From Rubrivirga sp. SAORIC476 (GTDB lineage Bacteria > Bacteroidota > Rhodothermia > Rhodothermales > Rubricoccaceae): a stretch of DNA of 64,000 bases. Positions within the stretch are counted from its first letter, which is position 1, and every line of letters begins with the position of its first letter. Positions 9,090-17,861 of the stretch are shown here, piece after piece. The notes under the pieces are model-generated. The model saw only the letters and a program-made list of their open reading frames with translations. It ran no database searches and had not been told where the DNA came from. The DNA is taken from NCBI RefSeq assembly GCF_002283555.1, contig NZ_MVOI01000012.1, positions 55,572 through 119,571 on the forward strand. The letters run 5' to 3'. The position numbers and the translations under genes were made by a program.

Positions 9090-10826
9090 ATGCCCGACCG
9101 CCGTCAGTTCCTCACGTCTCTTGGAGGCGCCGCTATCGGCTCCGCACTCGCGTTCCGCCCAGCGCCGTCGGGCTCTGGGAAGCCGCGCACGGACCCGCCG
9201 AACGTGTTCTTCCTGTCGATCGACGACATCAACGACTGGATCGGGGTGTACGGGGGCCACCCGCAGGCGTACACCCCCAACCTCGACGCGCTTGCGCAGC
9301 GGTCGACGATGTTCACGAAGGCGTACTGCTCGGTCCCGCTGTGCCACCCGTCCCGGATCGCGACGATGACGGGCATCCGGCCGCACAATTCGGGGGTCTA
9401 CGTGGCCCAGGTCGGGTGGCAGGAGCAGATCCCTGGCGCGGTGCACCTCGCCGACCACTTCCGGCAGCACGGCTACGAGACGCTGGCCGGGGGCAAGGTG
9501 TACCACCACACCGACCGGTTCGGCCCGCCGGGAGAGACGTGGCTCTGGGACCAGCAGCTGTTCCCGCCCCGCCTGGAGCACAACCCCAACATCGACGGCT
9601 CGCTCAACGGCATCCCGGCGGTCCGCGGCTTCGACTGGGGCACGCCCCAGGTGCCGATCGAAGAGTACGGGGACGAGAAAGTCGTTGCGTGGTGCCTGGA
9701 TCGGCTCAACGAGCCCCGCACCAAGCCGTTCTTCTTTGCGGCCGGCATCTTCAAGCCTCACCTGCCGTGGTACGCCCCCCAGGAGTTCTTCGACCGCTTC
9801 CCGGTCGAGGACGTCATCCTGCCCACGATCATCGAGGACGACCTGGTCGACGTGCCCCGCATCGGGCGCAACTTCGTCGACCGGTACACGCGGACGGAGC
9901 ACATCGCCGAGCACGGGATCTGGGACGACGCCGTGGCCGCCTACCTCGCCACGATCTCCTACGCCGACGATCTGGTCGGCCGCCTGCTCGCGGGGCTGGC
10001 GGCGAGCCCCTATGCCGACAACACCATCGTGGTCGTGTGGAGCGACCACGGGTTCCACCTCGGTGAGAAGCTGCACTGGGAAAAGAACGCGCTCTGGGAG
10101 GAGGCGACCCGGATCCCCCTGTTCATCCAGGTCCCGCCCTCGTTGGGCGGCAGCGGAATCGCGCCCGGTCGGGGCCAGGCGTCCGGGCGGACGGTCGAAC
10201 TGGTGGACCTCTTCCCCACCCTGACCGATCTCTGCGGGCTCCCGACGCCAGAGCAGTGCGACGGCCGCTCGCTCGCGCCGCTCCTGGCCAACCCCGAGGC
10301 GGAGTGGGACCGCCCGGCGGTGTCGACCTGGATGTACAAGAACCACTCGCTCCGGACCGAGCGCTACCGCTTCATTCAGTACCGCGACGGGACCGAGGAG
10401 CTCTACGACCACGAGGTGGACCCGCTGGAGTGGACCAACGTGGCGGGCGACCCGGCCTACGCAGCCGTCCGTGACGCGCTCGTGGCGCGGCTCCCCCAGA
10501 CCAACCGGCCCGTCGACATCGACCCGGACCTGGACCCCGAGACCGGCGAGAACCTGAGCCTGAAGAGCTACCCCAACCCGTCCGCAGGTCCTGTCAACAT
10601 CGAGTTCGTACTCCGCGAGCCGACCGAGGTCTCGGTGACCATCTTCTCGATGCTCGGCCGCGAGGTCCGCCAGCTCGCCGACGGCCGCTCCTTCGCCCCC
10701 GGCGTCCGCTCGATCCCCTGGGACGGCACCGACGACACAGGCGCCCGCCTGCCAGGGGGGATGTACCTCTGCGTCGTCCGGACGCTCGAGACCCACGAGA
10801 CCCGGCGCATCGTTCTGCTGCCCTAG
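9090..10826 (+). CDS. Secreted sulfatase with T9SS-type C-terminal sorting domain
   Basis: A 578-residue arylsulfatase-superfamily enzyme, closest in pattern to iduronate-2-sulfatase-like enzymes that remove sulfate from polysaccharides. The N-terminus has a twin-arginine-like signal (DRRQFLTSLGGAAIGSALAF). Metal ligands DD lie near residue 45. The formylglycine site is C85 in CHPSR. A second metal pair sits in VVWSDHGFHLGE. Residues about 493-578 form a separate Ig-like domain beginning SYPNPSAGP and containing SMLGREV, the pattern of Por/T9SS type A sorting domains in Bacteroidota. The protein is therefore probably surface-bound or released. No sulfatase-maturing radical-SAM enzyme is nearby. 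Confidence 0.93.
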   Translation: MPDRRQFLTSLGGAAIGSALAFRPAPSGSGKPRTDPPNVFFLSIDDINDWIGVYGGHPQAYTPNLDALAQRSTMFTKAYCSVPLCHPSRIATMTGIRPHNSGVYVAQVGWQEQIPGAVHLADHFRQHGYETLAGGKVYHHTDRFGPPGETWLWDQQLFPPRLEHNPNIDGSLNGIPAVRGFDWGTPQVPIEEYGDEKVVAWCLDRLNEPRTKPFFFAAGIFKPHLPWYAPQEFFDRFPVEDVILPTIIEDDLVDVPRIGRNFVDRYTRTEHIAEHGIWDDAVAAYLATISYADDLVGRLLAGLAASPYADNTIVVVWSDHGFHLGEKLHWEKNALWEEATRIPLFIQVPPSLGGSGIAPGRGQASGRTVELVDLFPTLTDLCGLPTPEQCDGRSLAPLLANPEAEWDRPAVSTWMYKNHSLRTERYRFIQYRDGTEELYDHEVDPLEWTNVAGDPAYAAVRDALVARLPQTNRPVDIDPDLDPETGENLSLKSYPNPSAGPVNIEFVLREPTEVSVTIFSMLGREVRQLADGRSFAPGVRSIPWDGTDDTGARLPGGMYLCVVRTLETHETRRIVLLP

Positions 10827-10833
10827 GCCCGCC

Positions 10834-11505
10834 TTAGCCCAGCCCGGCCTGGGCGACGAATCGGTCCACCTCGGCCTGAAGGCGGTCGCGGAGCGCACCC
10901 AGCCGGGGGTCGTCCCGCGACCCGCTCTCGGCCAGCACGGCCTCGAAGAACCAGCGCTGGTCGGCCGCGCCTGCCGACAGGCCTCGGCGGCCCGGGGCGG
11001 ACGTGAAGATGTCGATCCCGCACGCCAGGCTCGACGCCATCGAGTAGGCGTTGTGGAGCTTGTCGGCCAGCGACACCGCGACGGCCTCGGTGGGGCCGGC
11101 GGCGAGGGACGCCAGGTAGGCCTCCTTGCGAACGCGCCACGGCAACCACCCCCCGTCCGCGTCCACCTTCGGCTCGCTGACGGCCTCGACGATGCGGACG
11201 ACAGACTCTCCGACCATCGCCTGGAGGGTCTCCCGATCGAGCGTCTCGCCCCGGCCGTTGGGGTCTTCCAGCGCGTCGTGGAGGAATGCGGCGGCGACCG
11301 CCTCATCGTTCCACCCGGTCCGTTGCACGGTCATGGCGACGGCGGTGACGTGGGCCATGGCCGGCACGCGAGCAGGCCGCCCGTCGGCGTCGAGGACGCA
11401 GGGGTCGGTCCATCGGCCTTTTCGGTAGGTGCCATCGTGCCACTCAGCGGCGATCTCGATGGCGCGTTCGACCAGCGGGGAGAACGGGGCGATGGGGTCG
11501 GTCAC
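10834..11505 (-). CDS. HD-domain protein, (p)ppGpp hydrolase-like (MESH1/SpoT type)
   Basis: A 223-residue HD protein. The metal-site residues resemble the hydrolase half of RelA/SpoT: a first His in AHVTAVAM, the HD pair plus acidic motif in FLHDALED, and the distal Asp in SLADKLHNA. There is no synthetase domain, so it could act as a small alarmone hydrolase (MESH1-like) or a related pyrophosphohydrolase. Its GTG start overlaps the bshC stop as GTGA, so it is co-translated with bacillithiol synthesis. It ends 7 bases from the convergent sulfatase gene. Confidence 0.8.
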   Translation of the reverse strand: MTDPIAPFSPLVERAIEIAAEWHDGTYRKGRWTDPCVLDADGRPARVPAMAHVTAVAMTVQRTGWNDEAVAAAFLHDALEDPNGRGETLDRETLQAMVGESVVRIVEAVSEPKVDADGGWLPWRVRKEAYLASLAAGPTEAVAVSLADKLHNAYSMASSLACGIDIFTSAPGRRGLSAGAADQRWFFEAVLAESGSRDDPRLGALRDRLQAEVDRFVAQAGLG

Positions 11506-13208
11506 GTGTGGACGACGTGGTGGAGAGTGGCGTCCAGCGGCACGGCATCCGCCAGTTCCGTCAGGGCGTGGGCGCCGTGTCGGGCGACCACCCCGAGCGG
11601 ACCGAGCGAGCGCTCCTGAAGCGCGCCCTCCGGCCAGAGCGCCGCCTGCGCCCGCGCGAGCCGCGCCCGCACGTCGTCGTGGTGCCGCTTCTCGACGCGG
11701 ACTGTCTTGGTCGCCAGCGAGGCCAGCGCTTTCTCGACCTTCCGCCGCGCTGCAGCGACGGCGGAGGTCATCGACCCATCGACCTCTTCCACAACAGGTT
11801 CGAGCGCGTCCACGGCGGCGAGCGCCGCGGAGGTGGCTGCTGCGAATGTCGCGTCGAGGTCGAGGTCCGTGGCGTCGAGGGCGAGGCGACGCCAGAGGGC
11901 GTGCAGTCGCTGCTGGGCGTCGACGGCGCCCGCGCCGAGGTCAGGCACGGAGAGGCCATAGCGGTCCAGTACTTTCGCGACACCGGGCTCGACGAGCGTC
12001 AGGCTCAGCCGAGGCTCGATCACCGGCATCGGCACCCCGAAGGCCTCGTAGACCGGACCGAGTTGCGCGAAGTAGGCCGCCTCGCCGGGCCCCGCGACGT
12101 AGGCGGCCGTCGGCAGCAGCGTGTCCTGCAGGAGCGGCCGGAGGACCACGTTCGGGCTGATCGAGGCCGGGTCGGCGTCGATGCGGGCGAGCAGGTCCTC
12201 GGCCGAGAGTTCCTCCTCCAGTCCGCGCCGGACGAAGCCGCCTCCCTCGACCGGGTCGAGAGGCGTCCGCGCATCGTCGCTCATCACAAAGAGGTTGACG
12301 GGCGTCGGGGTGACCTGGATGTGGAAGCCTGCCGCAGCGAGGGCCTCCGAGCGTTCGGCGAGGCGGGCGAGGGTGTCAGGCCACGCCGTCGCCTCGCGGA
12401 CGAAGAGCGGCGCCGCGAGTCGTTTGAGGCGGGCGTCGTCGGCCGACATCAGGACGATGTCGGGGACGAGGGCGCGGAAGAGGGCGGCAAACGCGTCCCG
12501 CATCGTCCGGCCGGGGACGTACGCGTCCTGCGCGAGGCGGAGTGCCTCCTCCCGTTGCGGGCCAGCAGGAAGCGCGTCGGCCAACTGGCGGATCGCAGCG
12601 TCCGTGGCGGCCTCCTCCAACACCATTCGGCCGACGGGACCACGGTCGGCTTCCGGTGGTCGGCCGTCGTCGTAGGCGACATGGCGTACCGCCTCTCCCA
12701 CCGCGAATGTGGCCCGCTGGATCTCCGCGAAGTCGTGGTCCTCGTCGGCCAGCCAGAACACCGGGACGGCGGGGCGGCCGGTCTCCTCCGTCAGCCGAGC
12801 GGCGAGGCGGACCGCGCTGCGCGCCTTCCAGATCGTGTAGAGCGGCCCCGCGAACAGCCCCAGCTGCTGTCCCGTGACGACCGCCACGGCGTCGGGCTGG
12901 CGGAGGGTCTCCACGAGATCCAGCACCGCGTCGGTGGCTCCCCAGGCGCGGTTCTGCTCCGCGAGCACGTCGGCGACAGCGTCGCGAGCGCCGCGGGCCG
13001 TCGCCGCCTCGGCAGCGACGCGGGCCGCCTCGGCGCGGTGGGCCGGGTCGTGCGGGGACCAGCGGTAGAACGCGAGCGCGGCCGGGTCACCCGACAGCGT
13101 GGCCCGGTGCAGCGCCGACGCCCCGAGGGCCTCCGGCGGGAGCGACGTGATGCGGGACGGGACGAGGGCGGGAGGCGTCTCCCCCACCGCTCCGGGCGCA
13201 TCCGCCAT
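11502..13208 (-). CDS. bshC: Bacillithiol biosynthesis cysteine-adding enzyme BshC
   Basis: A 568-residue protein that ligates cysteine to GlcN-malate in the last step of bacillithiol synthesis. The family signature VVTGQQLGLFAGPLYT is present near residue 110, followed by VPVFWLADEDHDFAE. The C-terminal half has the coiled helix pair typical of BshC. A GTG at 13211 directly precedes the ATG at 13208. I favour the ATG, which has a purine-rich GGAGGGGA about ten bases upstream, one of the few SD-like sequences in the window. It follows the nuclease-domain gene by four bases. Confidence 0.95.
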   Translation of the reverse strand: MADAPGAVGETPPALVPSRITSLPPEALGASALHRATLSGDPAALAFYRWSPHDPAHRAEAARVAAEAATARGARDAVADVLAEQNRAWGATDAVLDLVETLRQPDAVAVVTGQQLGLFAGPLYTIWKARSAVRLAARLTEETGRPAVPVFWLADEDHDFAEIQRATFAVGEAVRHVAYDDGRPPEADRGPVGRMVLEEAATDAAIRQLADALPAGPQREEALRLAQDAYVPGRTMRDAFAALFRALVPDIVLMSADDARLKRLAAPLFVREATAWPDTLARLAERSEALAAAGFHIQVTPTPVNLFVMSDDARTPLDPVEGGGFVRRGLEEELSAEDLLARIDADPASISPNVVLRPLLQDTLLPTAAYVAGPGEAAYFAQLGPVYEAFGVPMPVIEPRLSLTLVEPGVAKVLDRYGLSVPDLGAGAVDAQQRLHALWRRLALDATDLDLDATFAAATSAALAAVDALEPVVEEVDGSMTSAVAAARRKVEKALASLATKTVRVEKRHHDDVRARLARAQAALWPEGALQERSLGPLGVVARHGAHALTELADAVPLDATLHHVVHT

Positions 13209-13211
13209 CAC

Positions 13212-13799
13212 TCAGTTCCCCTCCCGCATCCGCGCGATCTCGTCGCGGAGCCGGGCGGCAGCCTCGTAGTCCTCCTCGGCGATGGCCTTCTCGAGTTGGC
13301 TCTCCATCCGGTCGAGGCGGGACATGGCCGACGACGCGGCGGCCTCGAACGGCTCCGCCTCGGCGTCCGACTCGACCGGCTCGCCCTCGTCGTCGGCCGG
13401 GATGCCGGCCTCGTCGAGCACGCCCGAGGCGACGAACAGGTCGGCGTCGGTGCGGACGGCCAGCGCCACGGCGTCCGACGGCCGGGCGTCCAGCGTCGCC
13501 TCCTCGCCGTCGTAGACGTAGCGGATCTTGGCGAAGAAGGTGCCTTCCCGGAGGTCGTCGATGACCACGTCGGTCACGTCCGCGCCGAGGGTCTCGAAGA
13601 GCGACCGCAGCAGATCGTGCGTCATGGGCCGCGGCGGCTGGATCTTCTCCAGCTCCAGCGCGATGGCCTGCGCCTCGAAGGCGCCGATGATGATCGGGAG
13701 GCGGCGGTTGCCGCCGATCTCGCCGAGCACGAGCGCGTAGGCTCCCCCGGACGAGGGGCTCGTGGAGAGCCCGATGATGTCGACCTGGATGTAGTCCAT
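13212..13799 (-). CDS. Bifunctional nuclease-domain (BFN/DUF151) protein with UvrB/C motif
   Basis: A 195-residue protein. The N-terminal 130 residues match the BFN/DUF151 fold, with VDIIGLSTSPSSGGAYALVL, RLPIIIGAFEAQAIA and DARPSDAVALAVR. The C-terminus (about 160-190) is a helical UvrB/UvrC-like motif: QLEKAIAEEDYEAAARLRDE. This two-part architecture is widespread in Bacteroidota and actinobacteria. The biochemical role is not established despite the nuclease name. The ATG at 13799 is chosen because the conserved domain begins at MDYIQVD; an upstream extension is unlike the family. It heads the bshC/HD operon. Confidence 0.92.
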   Translation of the reverse strand: MDYIQVDIIGLSTSPSSGGAYALVLGEIGGNRRLPIIIGAFEAQAIALELEKIQPPRPMTHDLLRSLFETLGADVTDVVIDDLREGTFFAKIRYVYDGEEATLDARPSDAVALAVRTDADLFVASGVLDEAGIPADDEGEPVESDAEAEPFEAAASSAMSRLDRMESQLEKAIAEEDYEAAARLRDEIARMREGN

Positions 13800-13893
13800 G
13801 GAGGGGAAGTGACGGTCCGAGTGGGGCGTGAAAGGTACAGTCAGCGGGAAACGTTCCGGCCGACTCCTGAGCATCGGCGGGAGCGGGAGCGGA

Positions 13894-15156
13894 TCAGATG
13901 AGGCGGACGAGAGCGACCGACTTCTTTCCCTTCCGCAACACCATCACGGCGCCATCCACCGCGTCGGCGCGGGTCACGGTGCGATCGATGTCCTCGACGC
14001 GGTCGTCGCCCACGCGGACCCCGCCGCCCTGGATGGTGCGCCGGGCCTCGCCCTTGGACGCCGTCAGTCCGGCCTCCACCAGTAGGTCGATCACCGCGAC
14101 GCCGTCGCCGTCGAAGCGGTCGGCCGGAAGCTCGATGGAGGGCGCCTCCTCGAAGACCTCCGCGAGGGCCTTGGCGTCGAGGGCATCAAGGTCGCCGCCG
14201 AAGAGCGCGCGCCCGGCCCGCTCGGCCGCCTCGGTGGCCTCCTCGCCGTGGACGAGCGTCGTCACGGCGCGGGCCAGCGCGCGCTGGGCGCCGCGCCGTC
14301 CGGGGTTGGCCTCCATCTCGGCCTCCAGCGCCTCGATCTCGTCGCGCTCCAGCCAGGTGAAGTACTTCAGGTAGCTGATCACGTCCCGGTCGTCGGCGTT
14401 GAACCAGAACTGGTAGAACCGGTAGGGCGACGTGCGCTCGGCGTCGAGCCAGATCGTGCCCGCCTCCGTCTTCCCGAACTTGGTGCCGGACGCGTTGGTC
14501 ACGAGCGGCATCACGAAGCCATGCGCCTTCCCCCCTGCCGCGCGGCGGATGAGTTCGGTGCCCGCCGTGATGTTGCCCCACTGGTCGCTGCCGCCCAGCT
14601 GGATGGTCGCGCCCTGCTCCTCGTACAGTTTCAGGAAGTCGTACGCCTGGAGCAGCATGTAGCTGAACTCGGTGAACGACAGCCCGCTCTCGACGCGGCT
14701 CTTGACGGACTCCTTGGCCGTCATGTAGCCGATGGTGAAGTGCTTGCCCACGTCGCGGAGGAAGTCGGTCAGCGGGATGGTCGTCAGCCAGTCGGCGTTG
14801 TTGGCCATCTGCGCGGCGTGCTCTCCCTCGAAGTCGAGGAAGCGCTCCAGCTGCTTGCGGATGCCGGCCACGTTGGCGTCGACCTGCTCACGGGTCTGGA
14901 GCGTCCGCTCGTCCTTCTTGCCGGACGGATCCCCGATCAGGCCGGTCCCCCCGCCGACGAGCGCGACGGGCGTGTGGCCGTGCCGCTGGAGCCGCGCGAG
15001 CCCCATCACCGGCACCAGCGAGCCGACGTGGAGGCTGTCGGCCGTCGGGTCGAAGCCGCAATACGCGATGCGCGATCCTTCGGCGAGGTGGTCGTCGAGG
15101 TCGGGCGTCTGGTCGTAGAGGACGCCGCGCCACTTCAGGTCGTCGAGGAGAGTCAT
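13894..15156 (-). CDS. tyrS: Tyrosyl-tRNA synthetase
   Basis: A class Ic synthetase of 420 residues charging tRNA-Tyr. The HIGH-type motif is HVGS near residue 44 (YCGFDPTADSLHVGS) and the KMSKS equivalent is KFGKTEAG near 227. VGGGTGLIGDPSGK and GGSDQWGN are hallmark TyrRS blocks. A C-terminal S4 RNA-binding domain (about 350-420) carries ASKGEARRTIQGGGVRVG. The ATG at 15156 begins the conserved MTLLDDLKWRG. The leader is pyrimidine-rich with no SD and no T-box. Confidence 0.97.
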   Translation of the reverse strand: MTLLDDLKWRGVLYDQTPDLDDHLAEGSRIAYCGFDPTADSLHVGSLVPVMGLARLQRHGHTPVALVGGGTGLIGDPSGKKDERTLQTREQVDANVAGIRKQLERFLDFEGEHAAQMANNADWLTTIPLTDFLRDVGKHFTIGYMTAKESVKSRVESGLSFTEFSYMLLQAYDFLKLYEEQGATIQLGGSDQWGNITAGTELIRRAAGGKAHGFVMPLVTNASGTKFGKTEAGTIWLDAERTSPYRFYQFWFNADDRDVISYLKYFTWLERDEIEALEAEMEANPGRRGAQRALARAVTTLVHGEEATEAAERAGRALFGGDLDALDAKALAEVFEEAPSIELPADRFDGDGVAVIDLLVEAGLTASKGEARRTIQGGGVRVGDDRVEDIDRTVTRADAVDGAVMVLRKGKKSVALVRLI

Positions 15157-15285
15157 GGGAGGATGGGTGAGAGGACTCGGGTGAAGGGCCGGATGCCTCC
15201 AGCACGCCTGCGCGTGCGTCTTCGGGGATCGGAGGGTACCGCGGTCGGGCCGGGGCGGACCGCTCACCGGACCACCCTTCACCCT

Positions 15286-16380
15286 TTACTCTTCACGCAG
15301 CACGTGGGACAGAGCCTCCCGGATGGCCTGGTTCTCCGAGGGCGCGCCGATGGAGATGCGGAGCCAGCCGGGTTGCCCGTCCTGGCCTGCGAGCGCCGGG
15401 TAGCCGGTCACGTCGCGGACGAGCACCCCGCGTTCGGCGAGGCGGGCCTGGAGGTCCTTCGGGTCGAGCGGCGAGCGCAACAGGAAGAAGTTGGCGGCGC
15501 CGGGGAGCACCTCGACGCCGGGCAGCGTCTCGCAGAACGCCTCCATCGCCTCGCGCTCGGCCATCAACTCCGCCACGCGCTGGTCGACGAGGTCGCGGCG
15601 GTCGAGGATCGCCAGCCCGATCTCCTCGCCCAGTCGGCCGACGAGAAACGGCAAGCGCGACTTTTCGATCTCCTGGATCAGGTCGGGGTGCCCCATCAGC
15701 ACGCCGAGGCGGACGCCCGCGAGGCCGAACGCCTTCGAGAACGTCCGCATCACGAGGACGTTGTCGTGCGCCTTGAGCAGGTCGGTCGCCGTCGGGCCGT
15801 CGAGGAACTCGTGGTATGCCTCGTCGATCACGAGCACGCCGGGGACGCCCTCGGCGAGGCGTTCGAGGTCGGCGTGCGCGATCGTCTGGCCGGTCGGGTT
15901 GTTGGGCGTCGTGACGATGGTGAGCGGGGCGCCGGAGCGGCGGGCGGCGCTCAGGATCTCGTCGGCGTCGTGCGTGAGGTCCTTCTTGGCGGGCACGTCC
16001 ACCACGTCCGCGCCGTGCATCCGGGCGACGCTGGCGTAGAGCGCGAACATCGGACTCGGCAGGACGACGGGGGTCTCGGCGCCGAGGAAGCACAGCCCGA
16101 GCGTGTGCGACAGTTCATTCGACCCGCGGCCGACGATGACGGACCCGGCAGGGAGGCCTTCGCGCGCTTCGATGGCAGCGACGAGCCGGTGCGGACGGTC
16201 GTCGGGGTACCGGTTCCAGGGCGTCTCGGCGAACGCGTCGAGGGCAGCACGCTTGATCTCCGCGGGGAGGTCGTACGGGCTCTCGTTCTGGTCCACCTTC
16301 GCGTCGGCCGCCAGCGTGGTGGGCACGCGGTAGGCGCGCTCGGCGCGGATCTCGGGACGGACGAGGTGGATGGGGGGCAT
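15286..16380 (-). CDS. hisC: Histidinol-phosphate aminotransferase
   Basis: A PLP-dependent class I/II aminotransferase of 364 residues that converts imidazole-acetol phosphate to histidinol phosphate. Seen: KVDQNESPYD at the N-terminus, GRGSNELS (phosphate contact), TPNNPTGQ, VIDEAYHEF and the Schiff-base lysine in TFSKAFGLAG near residue 215. A closing R-x-S in WLRISIGAP binds the substrate phosphate. It follows hisD on the same strand with a 70-base gap, so the two are probably co-transcribed. Other his genes are not in the window. Confidence 0.95.
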   Translation of the reverse strand: MPPIHLVRPEIRAERAYRVPTTLAADAKVDQNESPYDLPAEIKRAALDAFAETPWNRYPDDRPHRLVAAIEAREGLPAGSVIVGRGSNELSHTLGLCFLGAETPVVLPSPMFALYASVARMHGADVVDVPAKKDLTHDADEILSAARRSGAPLTIVTTPNNPTGQTIAHADLERLAEGVPGVLVIDEAYHEFLDGPTATDLLKAHDNVLVMRTFSKAFGLAGVRLGVLMGHPDLIQEIEKSRLPFLVGRLGEEIGLAILDRRDLVDQRVAELMAEREAMEAFCETLPGVEVLPGAANFFLLRSPLDPKDLQARLAERGVLVRDVTGYPALAGQDGQPGWLRISIGAPSENQAIREALSHVLREE

Positions 16381-16450
16381 CAGGGTGATGGGGAAAGGGG
16401 GATGAGTGAAGGGCAGAAGGAAGGGCGCGCCGGATGGGCCCTACGGCTTC

Positions 16451-17740
16451 TCACCCTCCACGCCTCACTCGTACCGCGAGCGCGTGGGCGTCCAGCCCTT
16501 CGGCCTCGGCGAAGCGGGCGATGGCCTCGCCGGACTGGCCGAGGCGGGCAGCGGAGTAGCGAATCACCGACTGGCGGCGAAGGAACACCCCCACGCCCAG
16601 CGCGGACGCGAAGCGCGCCGTCCCGCCAGTCGGGAGGACGTGGTTCGGACCGGCGAAGTAGTCGCCGACCGGCTCAGGGGTCTGGTGGCCGAGGAAGACG
16701 GCGCCCGCGTGACGGATCTGCGCCCAGAGCGGGTCGGCGACGTCCGAGAGGATGACGAGGTGCTCAGGGGCCAACTCGTCGACGCAGGCGAGGGCGTCCT
16801 CCATTGTGTCGGTGACGATGGCCGCGCCATAGGCAGGGAGCGAGGCGCGGAGCACGTCGGCGCGGGGCAGCGTCGCGACGAGGCGGTCGACCTCGGCCTG
16901 GACCGCCTCGGCGAGGGCGCGATCGGGGGTGACGAGGACGGCGCTCGCGCGCTCGTCGTGCTCGGCCTGGGCGAGGAGGTCGGCCGCGGCGAACGTCGGA
17001 TCGGCCGACGCGTCGGCCAGCACCACCACCTCGCTCGGCCCGGCGACGGAGTCGATGCCCACCTGCCCGACGACCAGCTTTTTGGCGGTCGCGACGTAGG
17101 CGTTGCCCGGGCCGACCACCACGTCCACGCGCGGGACGGACTCGGTGCCGAACGCGAGCGCTCCGATGGCCTGGGCGCCGCCGACGGCGTAGACGTTCTC
17201 CATCCCGAGCAACCGGGCCGTCGCCAGGATCAGCGGGTGCGGGAGGCCGTCGGGACCGGGGGGCGAGCAGACGTGGATCTCATCCACACCTGCCACCAGC
17301 GCGGGGACAGCGTTCATGATGACGCTCGACGGCAGTGGCGCCGTCCCGGCGGGGACGTACAGTCCGGCGCGCTCGACGGGCGAGATCCGCTGGCCGTACG
17401 TCACGTCGTCCCCGTCGTCGTGCGACCACGACGCAGGCATCTCGGCCTGGTGGAAGCGGCGCACGTTGGCGGCAGCCTGCTCCAGCGTGCGCCGCAGGTC
17501 CGGGTCGAGCGCCTCCAGCGCCGTGTCGAGACGGGCAGCGGGGACCTTCAGCGCGTCGGGGCGGACGCCGTCGAACCGCTCGGTCAGGTCCAGCAGCGCG
17601 GCGTCTCCCCGCTGGCGGACGTCATCCAGGATGGTGCGGACAGAGGTCTCGATCGCGTCGTCGAACACGGCGCGGCGGTCGAGCACGGCACCGAGGCGGG
17701 CGTGGCGCTCGGCGTACGGGACGAGGGGCAGCAGCGGCAT
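16451..17740 (-). CDS. hisD: Histidinol dehydrogenase
   Basis: A 429-residue cytoplasmic Zn enzyme that oxidises histidinol to histidine in two NAD-dependent steps. Characteristic blocks are AGLYVPAGTAPLPSSVIM, VDVVVGPGNAYVATAKK, DSVAGPSEVVVLAD, LAQAEHDERASAVLVT and GPNHVLPTGGTARF. These include the Zn ligands (Gln/His in AQAEHD) and the base pair of His residues in ELAPEHL. The length is normal and the ATG start at 17740 is clear. It is the first gene of the hisD-hisC pair. Confidence 0.97.
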   Translation of the reverse strand: MPLLPLVPYAERHARLGAVLDRRAVFDDAIETSVRTILDDVRQRGDAALLDLTERFDGVRPDALKVPAARLDTALEALDPDLRRTLEQAAANVRRFHQAEMPASWSHDDGDDVTYGQRISPVERAGLYVPAGTAPLPSSVIMNAVPALVAGVDEIHVCSPPGPDGLPHPLILATARLLGMENVYAVGGAQAIGALAFGTESVPRVDVVVGPGNAYVATAKKLVVGQVGIDSVAGPSEVVVLADASADPTFAAADLLAQAEHDERASAVLVTPDRALAEAVQAEVDRLVATLPRADVLRASLPAYGAAIVTDTMEDALACVDELAPEHLVILSDVADPLWAQIRHAGAVFLGHQTPEPVGDYFAGPNHVLPTGGTARFASALGVGVFLRRQSVIRYSAARLGQSGEAIARFAEAEGLDAHALAVRVRRGG

Positions 17741-17861
17741 GCGGCAACCTACCCCGCCCCCCCGACCGCGATCCGCGGTTCACTTCTCATTCTTGGGCGT
17801 GAGGCGAAGCCGTACGCCTCGGCACCGAGGCGGACCGAGTCACCCGCGCGCTCCCTATCCG

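Noticed and set aside
15157..15285. T-box leader upstream of tyrS
   Set aside because: No specifier loop, no T-box sequence and no terminator pair; the region is simple C/T-rich sequence of the kind seen before other genes.
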